A stretch of DNA of 64,000 bases from CAWGHZ01 sp963822575. GTDB lineage: Bacteria > Pseudomonadota > Alphaproteobacteria > MPNO01 > DASWLB01. Within the stretch, counting starts at the first letter, position 1. Every line of letters begins with the position of its first letter. The stretch is taken from the NCBI GenBank assembly GCA_963822575.1, contig CAWGHZ010000006.1:434001-498000 (forward strand). The letters run 5' to 3'. A program made the position numbers and the translations under genes. Shown here piece after piece: positions 28,993 through 36,596 of this stretch. A model generated the notes under the pieces. That model had not been told where the DNA came from. It did not search any database and saw only the letters and a program-made list of their open reading frames with translations.

Positions 28993-29376
28993 CTATTGCT
29001 GCGCCGGGCGATTGTTCATCAGCGCCTTGAAGGGCGCGGCGAGGCTGCGCGCGGGCTTGAGCCCGTGCTGCGGGCCGCGCATGCGCGTCTCGCCGTCGCG
29101 CTCGGCCTCGGCGTGCATGGTCCAGAACCGCACCGGCACCTGGATCAGCGCGTATTCCTGCGGGCTGGGCGAGAGCGGCGGCAGGGACCCGGTGTGGCAG
29201 CCCTGGCAGATCCAGTTGTACCAGTAGTCGCGCCGCGCGCCGGGCGTCGTGCCCTTGGTGCCGCAGTTGCCGGCGGCGAGGCAGCCGATGGCTTGGCCCT
29301 GCTGCGCCCGCGCCGGGCCGGGCGCGATGCAACCGAGCGCCAGAGCCGCCGCCGCCATCCACCATACGCGTGCCAT
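28993..29376 (-). CDS. Small secreted protein with a CxxCH heme-type motif
   Basis: 127 residues. A signal peptide ends PARA-QQ (about 24/25). A CQGCH motif at residues 57-61 follows an aromatic stretch DYWYNW; such a motif in an exported protein usually carries covalently bound heme c. Two further Cys (32, 38) could form a disulfide. The rest is short and polar. I recognise no named family, and one CxxCH with no clear distal Met ligand leaves open a non-heme role. It is divergent from hslV and convergent with the HNH gene. Confidence 0.7.
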   Translation of the reverse strand: MARVWWMAAAALALGCIAPGPARAQQGQAIGCLAAGNCGTKGTTPGARRDYWYNWICQGCHTGSLPPLSPSPQEYALIQVPVRFWTMHAEAERDGETRMRGPQHGLKPARSLAAPFKALMNNRPAQQ

Positions 29377-29416
29377 CCGGCCAGTCTGTCACCGCAGGCG
29401 CCCCGCGCCAAGCGCC

Positions 29417-29446
29417 CTTGACCTCGCGCGGTGCGGTGCCACATTT
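29417..29446 (+). promoter_or_regulatory. Heat-shock (RpoH)-like promoter of hslVU
   Basis: CTTGAC (29417-29422) and CCACATTT (29439-29446) are 16 bases apart. They differ by one base each from the CTTGAA and CCCCATTT of the sigma-32 consensus. They lie about 55 bases before the proposed hslV start. hslVU is a classic heat-shock operon, which supports the call; there is no experimental evidence here. Confidence 0.5.
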
Positions 29447-29500
29447 GGGTAACGCTTTCGCCCGCCGCGGCCGGCCCTGCCCTTCTTCCGGAGAAGACCC

Positions 29501-30047
29501 ACGCCCGATACGTTCCCCGACTGGCACGGCACGACCATCCTTTCCGTCCGCAAGAACGGCAACGTGGTGGTGGCGCGGCGACGGCCAAGTCACCGTCGGC
29601 AACACGGTGATGAAGTCGAACGCGCGCAAAGTGCGCCCGCTGGGCGACGGGCGCGTGATCGCGGGCTTCGCCGGCGCCACCGCCGACGCCTTCACCCTGT
29701 TCGAGCGGCTGGAGGCCAAGCTCGAGCAGTATCCCGGCCAGATCACCCGCGCCTGCGTCGAGCTGGCCAAGGACTGGCGCACTGACCGCTATCTGCGCCG
29801 GCTGGAGGCGATGATGGCGGTGGCCGACAAGCAGACCTCGCTGGTGCTGACCGGCACCGGCGACGTGCTGGAGCCGGAGGACGGGCTGATCGGCATCGGC
29901 TCGGGCGGGCCGTACGCGCTCGCGGCCGCGCGCGCGCTGATCGACGTCGACGGGATGGAGGCCGAGGCGATCGCCAGAAAGGCGATGGGGATCGCCGCCA
30001 ACATCTGCATCTACACCAACAGCTTCCTCACCATCGAGAGTCTTTAG
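29501..30047 (+). CDS. hslV: ATP-dependent protease subunit HslV, frame-disrupted
   Basis: The body reads GDGQVTVGNTVMKSNARKVR and later ICIYTNSFLTIESL, the ClpQ protease. Before it, in another frame, is DTFPDWHGTTILSVRKNGNVVVA, with the N-terminal catalytic Thr of HGTTIL. The frames meet at about 29575, where GTGGCGCGGCGAC has one base too many. Dropping one gives 181 residues, normal for HslV. No ATG, GTG or TTG starts the N-terminal frame. ACG (29501) is seven bases after GGAG and would read MPDTFPDW if it were ATG, so the start is non-canonical or also a sequence error. HslV forms the proteolytic rings capped by HslU, encoded next. Confidence 0.88.
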
Positions 30048-30051
30048 TTAC

Positions 30052-31359
30052 GTGACCAGCTTCTCCCCCCGCGAAATCGTCTCCGAGCTCGACCGCTACA
30101 TCGTCGGCCAGCATGACGCGAAGCGCGCTGTCGCCATCGCGCTCCGCAACCGCTGGCGCCGGCTGCAGCTCGACGTGGGGCTGCGCGAGGAGGTGCTGCC
30201 CAAGAACATCCTGATGATCGGGCCGACCGGCGTCGGCAAGACCGAGATCGCGCGCCGGCTTGCGCGGCTCGCCCAGGCGCCGTTCATCAAGGTCGAGGCG
30301 ACCAAGTTCACCGAGGTCGGCTATGTCGGCCGCGACGTCGAGCAGATCGTGCGCGACCTGGTCGAGATCTCGTTGAACATGATGCGCGAGCGCATGCGGA
30401 AGGAGGTCACGGCCAAGGCCGAGCAGAACGCGGAGGACCGCGTCCTGGACGCGCTTGTGGGGCCCAGCGCCTCGCCCGATACGCGGCGCAAGTTCCGCCA
30501 GATGCTGCGCAATGGCGAACTCAACGACAAGGAGATCGACGTCGAGGTGTCCGACTCGTCGGGCGGCATGCCGACCTTCGAGATCCCAGGCATGCCCGGG
30601 GCGCAGATGGGCGTCCTCAACCTCGGCGAGATGTTCGGCAAGGCGTTCGGCGGGCGCACCCAGAAGCGGCGCCTGACCGTCGCGCAGTCGCACGACCTCT
30701 TGGTCGCCGAGGAGTCCGACAAGCTGCTCGACCAGGACAAGATGCAGCGCGCCGCGATCGAGGAGGTTGAGCAGAACGGCATCGTCTTCCTCGACGAAAT
30801 CGACAAGATCACCGCGCGGTCCGAGCGCATGGGCGCCGACGTGAGCCGCGAGGGCGTGCAGCGCGACCTCCTGCCGCTGATCGAGGGCACGCAGGTCGCG
30901 ACCAAGCACGGCCAAGTCAAGACCGACCATATCCTGTTCATCGCATCGGGCGCGTTCCACCTCGCCAAGCCCTCGGACCTGCTGCCCGAGCTGCAGGGGC
31001 GCCTGCCCATCCGCGTCGAGCTCAAGGCGCTCACCGAAGACGATTTCCGCCGCATCCTCACCGAGCCCGAGGCGAGCCTGATCAAGCAGTACATTGCGCT
31101 GCTGGAGACCGAGAGCGTCCACCTCGTCTTCACCGACGACGGCATCGCCGAGATCGCGCGCGTCGCCGCCGAGGTGAACGGTTCGGTCGAGAATATCGGC
31201 GCGCGGCGCCTGCACACGGTGATGGAGCGCCTGCTCGAGGAGGTGAGCTTCACCGCGTCGGACCGGGCGGGCGAGACCGTCACCATCGATGCGGCTTACG
31301 TGCGCGATACCGTCGCCGGCCTCGCCAAGGACGCCGACCTCTCCAAGTTCATCCTGTAG
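30052..31359 (+). CDS. hslU: ATP-dependent protease ATPase subunit HslU
   Basis: 435 residues from GTG 30052, four bases after the hslV stop. AAA+ unfoldase with Walker A GPTGVGKTEIA (about 58), the I-domain insert (about 110-230) and Walker B IVFLDEIDKI (about 245). The sensor/SDH region includes GTQVATKHGQVKTDHILFIASGAFH, broken only by strand turns. The C-terminus ends in KDADLSKFIL, the peptide that docks on HslV. It unfolds substrates for HslV under heat stress. The length is normal and the frame is intact, unlike hslV beside it. Confidence 0.96.
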   Translation: MTSFSPREIVSELDRYIVGQHDAKRAVAIALRNRWRRLQLDVGLREEVLPKNILMIGPTGVGKTEIARRLARLAQAPFIKVEATKFTEVGYVGRDVEQIVRDLVEISLNMMRERMRKEVTAKAEQNAEDRVLDALVGPSASPDTRRKFRQMLRNGELNDKEIDVEVSDSSGGMPTFEIPGMPGAQMGVLNLGEMFGKAFGGRTQKRRLTVAQSHDLLVAEESDKLLDQDKMQRAAIEEVEQNGIVFLDEIDKITARSERMGADVSREGVQRDLLPLIEGTQVATKHGQVKTDHILFIASGAFHLAKPSDLLPELQGRLPIRVELKALTEDDFRRILTEPEASLIKQYIALLETESVHLVFTDDGIAEIARVAAEVNGSVENIGARRLHTVMERLLEEVSFTASDRAGETVTIDAAYVRDTVAGLAKDADLSKFIL

Positions 31360-31369
31360 GGCCGGACGG

Positions 31370-31387
31370 ACGGGCCGCGCGGCCCGT
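31370..31387. terminator. Shared hairpin between hslU and the acyl-CoA dehydrogenase-like gene
   Basis: ACGGGCC GCGC GGCCCGT is a perfect seven-base-stem hairpin in the 27-base gap between two convergent genes. There is no T-run on either side, so if it terminates transcription it does so as part of a Rho-assisted or bidirectional structure. Confidence 0.4.
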
Positions 31388-32589
31388 CAGATCACGCTCA
31401 TGTCGGGCGGATGGCCGAGCATCCAGGCGCCGACCACCGTATAGTGCGACTTGCGGCCCTGAATTTGTTGAGCGACGGTATGGATGTCGCGGAAGCGCCG
31501 CTCGAATGGACTCTCCGGGAAAATCGCGCTGGTCCCGGCGGTGTTGTAGAGCGTGTCGACCACCGCCACCGCCTCCTGGATCGCGTGGGTCGCGGCGAGA
31601 CGGATGCGAATACGATTGGCGACGGTCAGCGCGTCGGCCGCCACCACCTCGTCCCACACGCGTTCGCACTCGCCCAGCAGGAACGCGCGCGCGGCCGAAA
31701 GGCGCGCCTCACAGCGCGCCAGCTCGTCATGCACCACCGGGTTGTTGGCGAGCGTCATCGGCACCGAGCGTGGCTGCTTGCCGGGCGCAAGGCCCAGGAA
31801 CGCGTCGGCGAACGCGCGCGCGAGGCCGAGCGCAACGGCGGCGAAGCCCGCGCCGTACACCGCGTAGTTGTTGAACAGGAACAGCGGCCGACGGATGCGC
31901 AACGTATCGAGCGCCTCGCGCACCAGCGTGTGGTCGTCGGCGACGAAAAGGTCGGTCACCGCGAAGGAATCGCTGCCGGTGCCCTTGAGTCCCATGGCGT
32001 TCCACGTGTCGCCGAGAGGCGCGGACGCGGCCCGCATCAGGACGGTCCGCCGCTCGGGCCGCCCGCCCGAGTCCCGACGCTCGGTGCCGTCGCGCTCGAT
32101 CACCTTGCAGTGCGCGCCGAGCCAGGCGGCGTAGTGCCCGCCCGACACGAACGAGATTTGCGCCGTCACGCGATAGCCGCCGTCCGCGACGCGCGCCTCC
32201 GCCGGCCCGACGCCCCAGGCCAGTACGGCGTCGGGCGCGCCGAATATTCTTTCGGCGACCGGCGCGTCGAGGAACGACGCCATCATGGCGCAGCCGGCGG
32301 CCTGGCAGACGCACCAGGCGGCCGAGCCGTCATACAGCGCCAGCGCCTCCACGACGCGGACGAAGCTGGCGATGGGAAGCTCCGCACCGCCCAGGTCGCG
32401 CGGCAACAGCAGGCGGAACAGACCCTCGCCATGCAGTGCGGCCATCTGCACCGCTGTGAGCCGGCGCGCACGCTCCGATGCCGGAGCTTCGGCCTCCAGC
32501 GTGGGCCCGATCGCGGCGACACGGGCGCGCCACGCCGCATCGTCGGCGGGCCAGGCGCGGTCGTGCACGCGGGCAGGCGCGTCGTTCAT
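31387..32589 (-). CDS. Acyl-CoA dehydrogenase-fold flavin monooxygenase (HsaA/DszC type)
   Basis: 400 residues from ATG 32589 (MNDAPARVHDRAWP). The N-terminal helical domain has LFRLLLPRDLGGAELPI (about 63), the middle FAD-binding region has WGVGPAEARVADGGYRVTAQISFVSG, and the end has NTAGTSAIFPESPFERRFRDIHT. These are the features of the group D flavin monooxygenases with an acyl-CoA dehydrogenase fold, which use reduced flavin to hydroxylate aromatic or sulfur compounds. The catalytic Glu of true acyl-CoA dehydrogenases is not recognisable. It follows an FAD monooxygenase and a MetE-like gene on the same strand; substrate not known. Confidence 0.85.
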   Translation of the reverse strand: MNDAPARVHDRAWPADDAAWRARVAAIGPTLEAEAPASERARRLTAVQMAALHGEGLFRLLLPRDLGGAELPIASFVRVVEALALYDGSAAWCVCQAAGCAMMASFLDAPVAERIFGAPDAVLAWGVGPAEARVADGGYRVTAQISFVSGGHYAAWLGAHCKVIERDGTERRDSGGRPERRTVLMRAASAPLGDTWNAMGLKGTGSDSFAVTDLFVADDHTLVREALDTLRIRRPLFLFNNYAVYGAGFAAVALGLARAFADAFLGLAPGKQPRSVPMTLANNPVVHDELARCEARLSAARAFLLGECERVWDEVVAADALTVANRIRIRLAATHAIQEAVAVVDTLYNTAGTSAIFPESPFERRFRDIHTVAQQIQGRKSHYTVVGAWMLGHPPDMSVI

Positions 32590-32606
32590 CGCGCCATTAT
32601 GGGACG

Positions 32607-33729
32607 TCAGGCGAGCGGCGTCGACCAGGCGTCGAAGCCGTAGACGCGACCGGGGTCGCTCTCGAAGCGCAGCCAGTCGTTGCGGTTCGATTCCTGCTGG
32701 ATCGCGCTCGCGCGCTCGATCCGCGTCGCCTCGTAGCGGGCGAAAGCGACCGGGATATCGTCCCCCGCCGCGTCCAGGCAGCGCGCCAGCACCGCCACGC
32801 CCTCGAGCCCCATCGCCGCGCCCTGCGCCATGAAGGGCAGCATCGGGTGGCACGCATCGCCCAGGAGCGTGATCCGCCCCTCGCCCCAGCGCGGCAGCGA
32901 CTCGCGCACGTAGAGCGCGGTCTTGAGCGGCCGGTCGATGGCGGCGAGGGTGCGCTGCGCGTCGGGGTGGTAATCGGCGAAAGACGCGCGCAGCTCGGCG
33001 ACCTCGGCCTCGGCCGACCACGACTCGCGTGCGCCCTCTGGCTCGGATTTGGTGGAGAAGACGAACACCTCCTCGCCGCGATCGATCGAGAAGGTGACCA
33101 GCATGCTCTGCAAGGTCGGGCCCCACCATTTGGTCGAGCCGGAGAAGTCGAGGTCGGGCAGGCGATGCTTGGGCACGATGCCGCGATAGGCCGTCATGCC
33201 CGAATAGGTCGGGCTTTCCGCGCCGAAAAGGTGCGCGCGCACGACCGAGTGGATGCCGTCCGCGCCGATCACCCCGGCAGCGACGCGCCGCTCGCCATTC
33301 TCGAAGGCGAGGGTCACGCCGTCGCCCGTGCGGTCGAGCCCTACGAGGCGCATGCCGAGTTGCACCGCGCCCGCCGGCAGCGCCGCCTCCAGCGCCGACA
33401 GTAGGTCCGCGCGATGGGTCATGATCTGCGGCGCGCCGAACCGGGCTTCGGCCCGGGTCAGGTCGGTGCGCGAGGTCTCCTCGGCCGTGTCGTAGACCAG
33501 GCTGTTGCGATAGGCCGGGATGTGGCCCCGCACCCGCAGCGCCTGCCCCAGCCCCAGCCCGTCGAGCACGCGCACCGCGTTGGGGCAGAGGTTGATGGCG
33601 GCGCCGACGCGGCGGAACTGCGATGCCTGCTCGTACAGCTCGACCGCGCGGCCGGAGCGCGCCAGCGCGATGGCGCAGGCAAGTCCCGAGATGCCGGCGC
33701 CGACGATGGCGATCGGGCGCGAAGTCCAT
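32607..33729 (-). CDS. Salicylate-hydroxylase-like FAD monooxygenase, frame-disrupted at codon 2-3
   Basis: The body starts RPIAIVGAGISGLACAIAL (FAD GxGxxG). It continues with the DG motif GVIGADGIHSVVRA (about 150) and the GD motif GRITLLGDACHPMLPFMAQGA, which define class A aromatic hydroxylases using NAD(P)H. ATG 33729 reads ATG GAC TTC GCG out of frame; dropping one T gives MDSRPIAIVGAG in frame and 373 residues. The seven-base spacing to the MetE-like stop also supports that ATG. It is the same GACTTCG event as in the beta-barrel and pheT genes. It probably acts on the same pathway as the neighbouring acyl-CoA dehydrogenase-fold enzyme. Confidence 0.85.
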
Positions 33730-33736
33730 CGGCGGG

Positions 33737-34891
33737 TCAGGCCCAGAGCTGCCGCGAGGCGAGACGCGCGCCTTCCGCCATCGCCTGGAACTTTGCCCAG
33801 ATCACCGTCGGGTGCACCTCGGTCTTGTAGCAGGCCTGCGACGAGAACCCGCAATCGGCGCCGGCGAGCACGCGCTCGCGCCCGACGAGCTTGGCGTAGC
33901 GCACCAGCCGCTCGGCGATCAGCTCGGGATGCTCGACGATGTTGGACGCGTGGGTGATGACGCCGGGAACGATCGCCTTGCCGTCGGGCAGCTTTACCGT
34001 TTCCCACAAATGATATTCGTGCTCGTGGCGGCAGTTCGCGCCTTCGAACGAATAGGCGCCGGCATTGATCTTGAGCATGTGATCCGCCACGTCCTTCAGC
34101 GCCGGCTCGTGGATGCGCGGACCCTCGTTGATGCCGTAGCAGGTGTGAAAGCGCACCCGCTCGGCCGGAATGCCCTTCAGCGACTCGTTGATCGATTCGA
34201 CGTAGATGTCGGCGCGCTTCGCCTTGGCCTTTGCGTCCGTCGTCTCGTCGCCGAAAATGTCGCTGAGGAACGGATCGTCCACCTGCAGCACGAATCCCGC
34301 GTCGACGATGGCGCGGTACTCGTGCGCGAGCGCCGCGCCCAGCGCGTGGAAGAATTCCTCCTCGGTCTTGTAATAGGCGTTCTTGCCGACACCCGACGGC
34401 GCGGTCGCCGGCATGAACGCCTCGGCGACGTCGAGACCCTCGAGCGCCGCCTTGAGGTTGGCAATGTCGGTCTTCACCTGCTCGGCGCCGGTATATTCCA
34501 CCGGCCCGACGCAGTAGAGCGGATGTACGGGCGCCACCGTGCCGCCCATCATCGCGCGGGCGAAATACTCGGCGTAATACTCGGGGAAGGCCGCGGTCTC
34601 AGCCGGGTACAGGACGAACTTCTCCTCCGGGTGCGGCTCGAAGCCCTTGAGGCGCTCGCGCACATAGGTGAAGAACCCCGCCTTCGACATCTCGCCGTCC
34701 GCCACCACGTCGATGCCGGACTGCGCCTGCTTCTTCACCGTGTCCTTGACCGCCGCCGCGACGGCACGGTCGTAGTCCGAGAGGTTCAGCGCCTCGCCGG
34801 CGAGCTTCGCCTTCATCAGATCGAGCAGGTTCTTCGGGCGCGGCATCGAGCCGACATGGGTGACCAGTATGCGGTCGGTCGAAAGCTTCAT
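33737..34891 (-). CDS. Cobalamin-independent methionine synthase-like protein (MetE C-terminal domain)
   Basis: 384 residues, one MetE-type TIM barrel without the N-terminal half of true MetE. Opens with ILVTHVGSMPRPKNL, carries FHTCYGINEGPRIH (His-x-Cys, zinc ligands, about 235) and ends VLAGADCGFSSQACY (third Cys, about 345). The zinc site activates a thiol or selenol to accept a methyl group. Stand-alone proteins of this type are methyltransferases of uncertain donors, related to MtxD/UROD-like enzymes. Its start overlaps the xerC stop (ATGA). Two flavoenzymes follow within eight bases, so it may handle a methyl group from an oxidised substrate; that is inference. Confidence 0.85.
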   Translation of the reverse strand: MKLSTDRILVTHVGSMPRPKNLLDLMKAKLAGEALNLSDYDRAVAAAVKDTVKKQAQSGIDVVADGEMSKAGFFTYVRERLKGFEPHPEEKFVLYPAETAAFPEYYAEYFARAMMGGTVAPVHPLYCVGPVEYTGAEQVKTDIANLKAALEGLDVAEAFMPATAPSGVGKNAYYKTEEEFFHALGAALAHEYRAIVDAGFVLQVDDPFLSDIFGDETTDAKAKAKRADIYVESINESLKGIPAERVRFHTCYGINEGPRIHEPALKDVADHMLKINAGAYSFEGANCRHEHEYHLWETVKLPDGKAIVPGVITHASNIVEHPELIAERLVRYAKLVGRERVLAGADCGFSSQACYKTEVHPTVIWAKFQAMAEGARLASRQLWA

Positions 34892-35862
34892 GGCGTCCTC
34901 CCGTTCGCCCGCTTCGCGCGCGGGTGCGCCTTATCGTACACGCGGATCAGCCCGGCCGCATCGACGGCGGTGTAACGCTGCGTGGTGGAGAGCGACGCGT
35001 GGCCCAGCAACTCCTGGATGGTGCGGAGGTCGCCGCCGCCGGCCAGGAGGTGCGTCGCGAAGGAATGGCGCAGCGCGTGCGGCGTGGCGCTCGCCGGAAG
35101 CCCCAGCGTCGCGCGCAAGGACCGCATAGTGCGCTGGACGACTCCGGGGTTGAGCGCCCCCCCTCGCGCGCCGAGGAACAAGGGCGCCTCCGGCCCCGGC
35201 CGGAACGGGCACGAATTGCGGTAGGCGGCGATGGAATCGGCGACTACCGGCAGGATGGGCACGATGCGCTGCTTGTTTCCCTTGCCGGTGACCGTCAGCA
35301 CGCCCTCCTTCGGCGCCTGGCGCTGGGTGAGCGACAGCGCCTCGCCGATGCGGAGCCCCGCCCCGTAAAGCAGCAGGAACAGGGCCTGGTCGCGCGCCGC
35401 GATCCACGGCGACGTATGGTCCTCCGCCGCGGCGTCGACCAGGTCGAGCGCGTCCTCCGCGGTCAGCGCGCGCGGCACCGGGCGCGGGCCCTGCGGTGCG
35501 CGCACCGCGGCGACGGCGGGGTTGGACACGCGCCCCGTGCGGTCGAGGAAGCGGAAGAACGAGCGGACGGTCGACATCGCCCGCGCGGTGGACGACCGGG
35601 CCAGACCTTCATTGGCACGGCGGGCGAGCCAGCTTCGGAAATCCTGCACTTCGAGCTTGGCAAGGTCGGCGAGGGACGGCGGGCCGCCAAGATGACCGGC
35701 GAGGAATTCGAGAAACGCGGCGAGGTCGCGTTGATAGGCGTCGAGCGTGTGGACCGACGCGCGCCGCTCGTGCGCCAGCCAGTCGCGCCACGCCCCGATG
35801 GCGGCCAGCAGCCCGGCGTCCGCCGTGTAGCGGATCAGGGGGCCGGCGTCAGGATCAGCCAT
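34888..35862 (-). CDS. xerC: Tyrosine recombinase XerC
   Basis: 324 residues. The SAM-like N-terminal core-binding domain (WLAHERRASVHTLDAYQRDL, with one turn) is followed by the catalytic domain. It has Arg in YGAGLRIGEAL (about 175), His-x-x-Arg in PHALRHSFATHL (about 262-265), a second His in LLGHASLSTTQ and the Tyr nucleophile in TQRYTAVD. With XerD it resolves chromosome dimers at dif. The DUF484 gene before it (28-base overlap) is a common partner of xerC in Proteobacteria and favours XerC over XerD. There are no transposon-like neighbours. Confidence 0.92.
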   Translation of the reverse strand: MADPDAGPLIRYTADAGLLAAIGAWRDWLAHERRASVHTLDAYQRDLAAFLEFLAGHLGGPPSLADLAKLEVQDFRSWLARRANEGLARSSTARAMSTVRSFFRFLDRTGRVSNPAVAAVRAPQGPRPVPRALTAEDALDLVDAAAEDHTSPWIAARDQALFLLLYGAGLRIGEALSLTQRQAPKEGVLTVTGKGNKQRIVPILPVVADSIAAYRNSCPFRPGPEAPLFLGARGGALNPGVVQRTMRSLRATLGLPASATPHALRHSFATHLLAGGGDLRTIQELLGHASLSTTQRYTAVDAAGLIRVYDKAHPRAKRANGRTP

Positions 35863-36560
35863 CTCCGGATGCAGTGCGCCACGATGCGGGCGAGGAAGGC
35901 GAGCAGCTCGGTCCCCTGGTCGGGCGCGTAGCCGTCGGGCCGCGCCGCGCCAAGCGCGAGGAGGCCCGGCGGCGATCCGGGGCCGAAGCCGAGCCGGGCG
36001 AGCGCGCTGGACCGCACCCGCGCGTGCGCCGCGCCGAACAGAAGCCGGCTGCCCGGCGCGTCGGCGATCAGCGCAATAGGCCGCTCGCGCCCGACCAGCC
36101 GGTCAATCGCGCCGGGCTTCAGGAGCCGCACGCCGCTGATCTCGTCGCGTTTCGTGAAGCCTTCGCCCGCCTCGACGCAGAGCGCCGCGGCCTCGACCTC
36201 CAGAAGTGCCGGCAGCTCGCCGGTCGCGACCTCGATCAAATGCGCGAATGACCGCGCCGCCAGGAGCGCCAGCGCCGCCGCATGGGTACGCTCCTGCGCC
36301 GCCAGGTTGGCGGCGCCCAGCGCGTGCAGCCGCTTCTCCTCGTCCTCCAGCGCACGCACGCGTCCGCGCAGCCGGTCGACCATGAAGCGCTGCAAATCGA
36401 CCACACCGTCGCCCTGGCGCCGCTCGGGCGGGGTCAGAAGCTCCATCAGCGCCGGCCGGTCGGCCAGAAAAGACGGGTGGTTCTCCAGGTAGGCCTCGAC
36501 GGCCTCCGGCCCCACAAGCTGGGTCGCCAGCGCCTTTGCATCCGTCGATTTGCCGGCCAT
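35835..36560 (-). CDS. DUF484 family protein
   Basis: 241 residues from ATG 36560 (MAGKSTDAKALATQL). VEAYLENHPSFLADRPALMELLTPPER is the family opening, followed by a coiled-coil helix (FMVDRLRGRVRALEDEEKRLHAL) and a GAF-like C-terminal domain. It is cytoplasmic and of unknown function; in many Proteobacteria it stands next to xerC, as here (28-base overlap). It is divergent from priA with only 36 bases between the starts. Confidence 0.85.
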   Translation of the reverse strand: MAGKSTDAKALATQLVGPEAVEAYLENHPSFLADRPALMELLTPPERRQGDGVVDLQRFMVDRLRGRVRALEDEEKRLHALGAANLAAQERTHAAALALLAARSFAHLIEVATGELPALLEVEAAALCVEAGEGFTKRDEISGVRLLKPGAIDRLVGRERPIALIADAPGSRLLFGAAHARVRSSALARLGFGPGSPPGLLALGAARPDGYAPDQGTELLAFLARIVAHCIRRWLILTPAP

Positions 36561-36596
36561 CACGCGCGCGCCGCAGAAATTGGTAAACTGCCTCTC

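Noticed and set aside
34888..35862. Integrase of a mobile element
   Set aside because: Sequence and DUF484 partner fit housekeeping XerC. There is no attachment site, excisionase or phage gene nearby.
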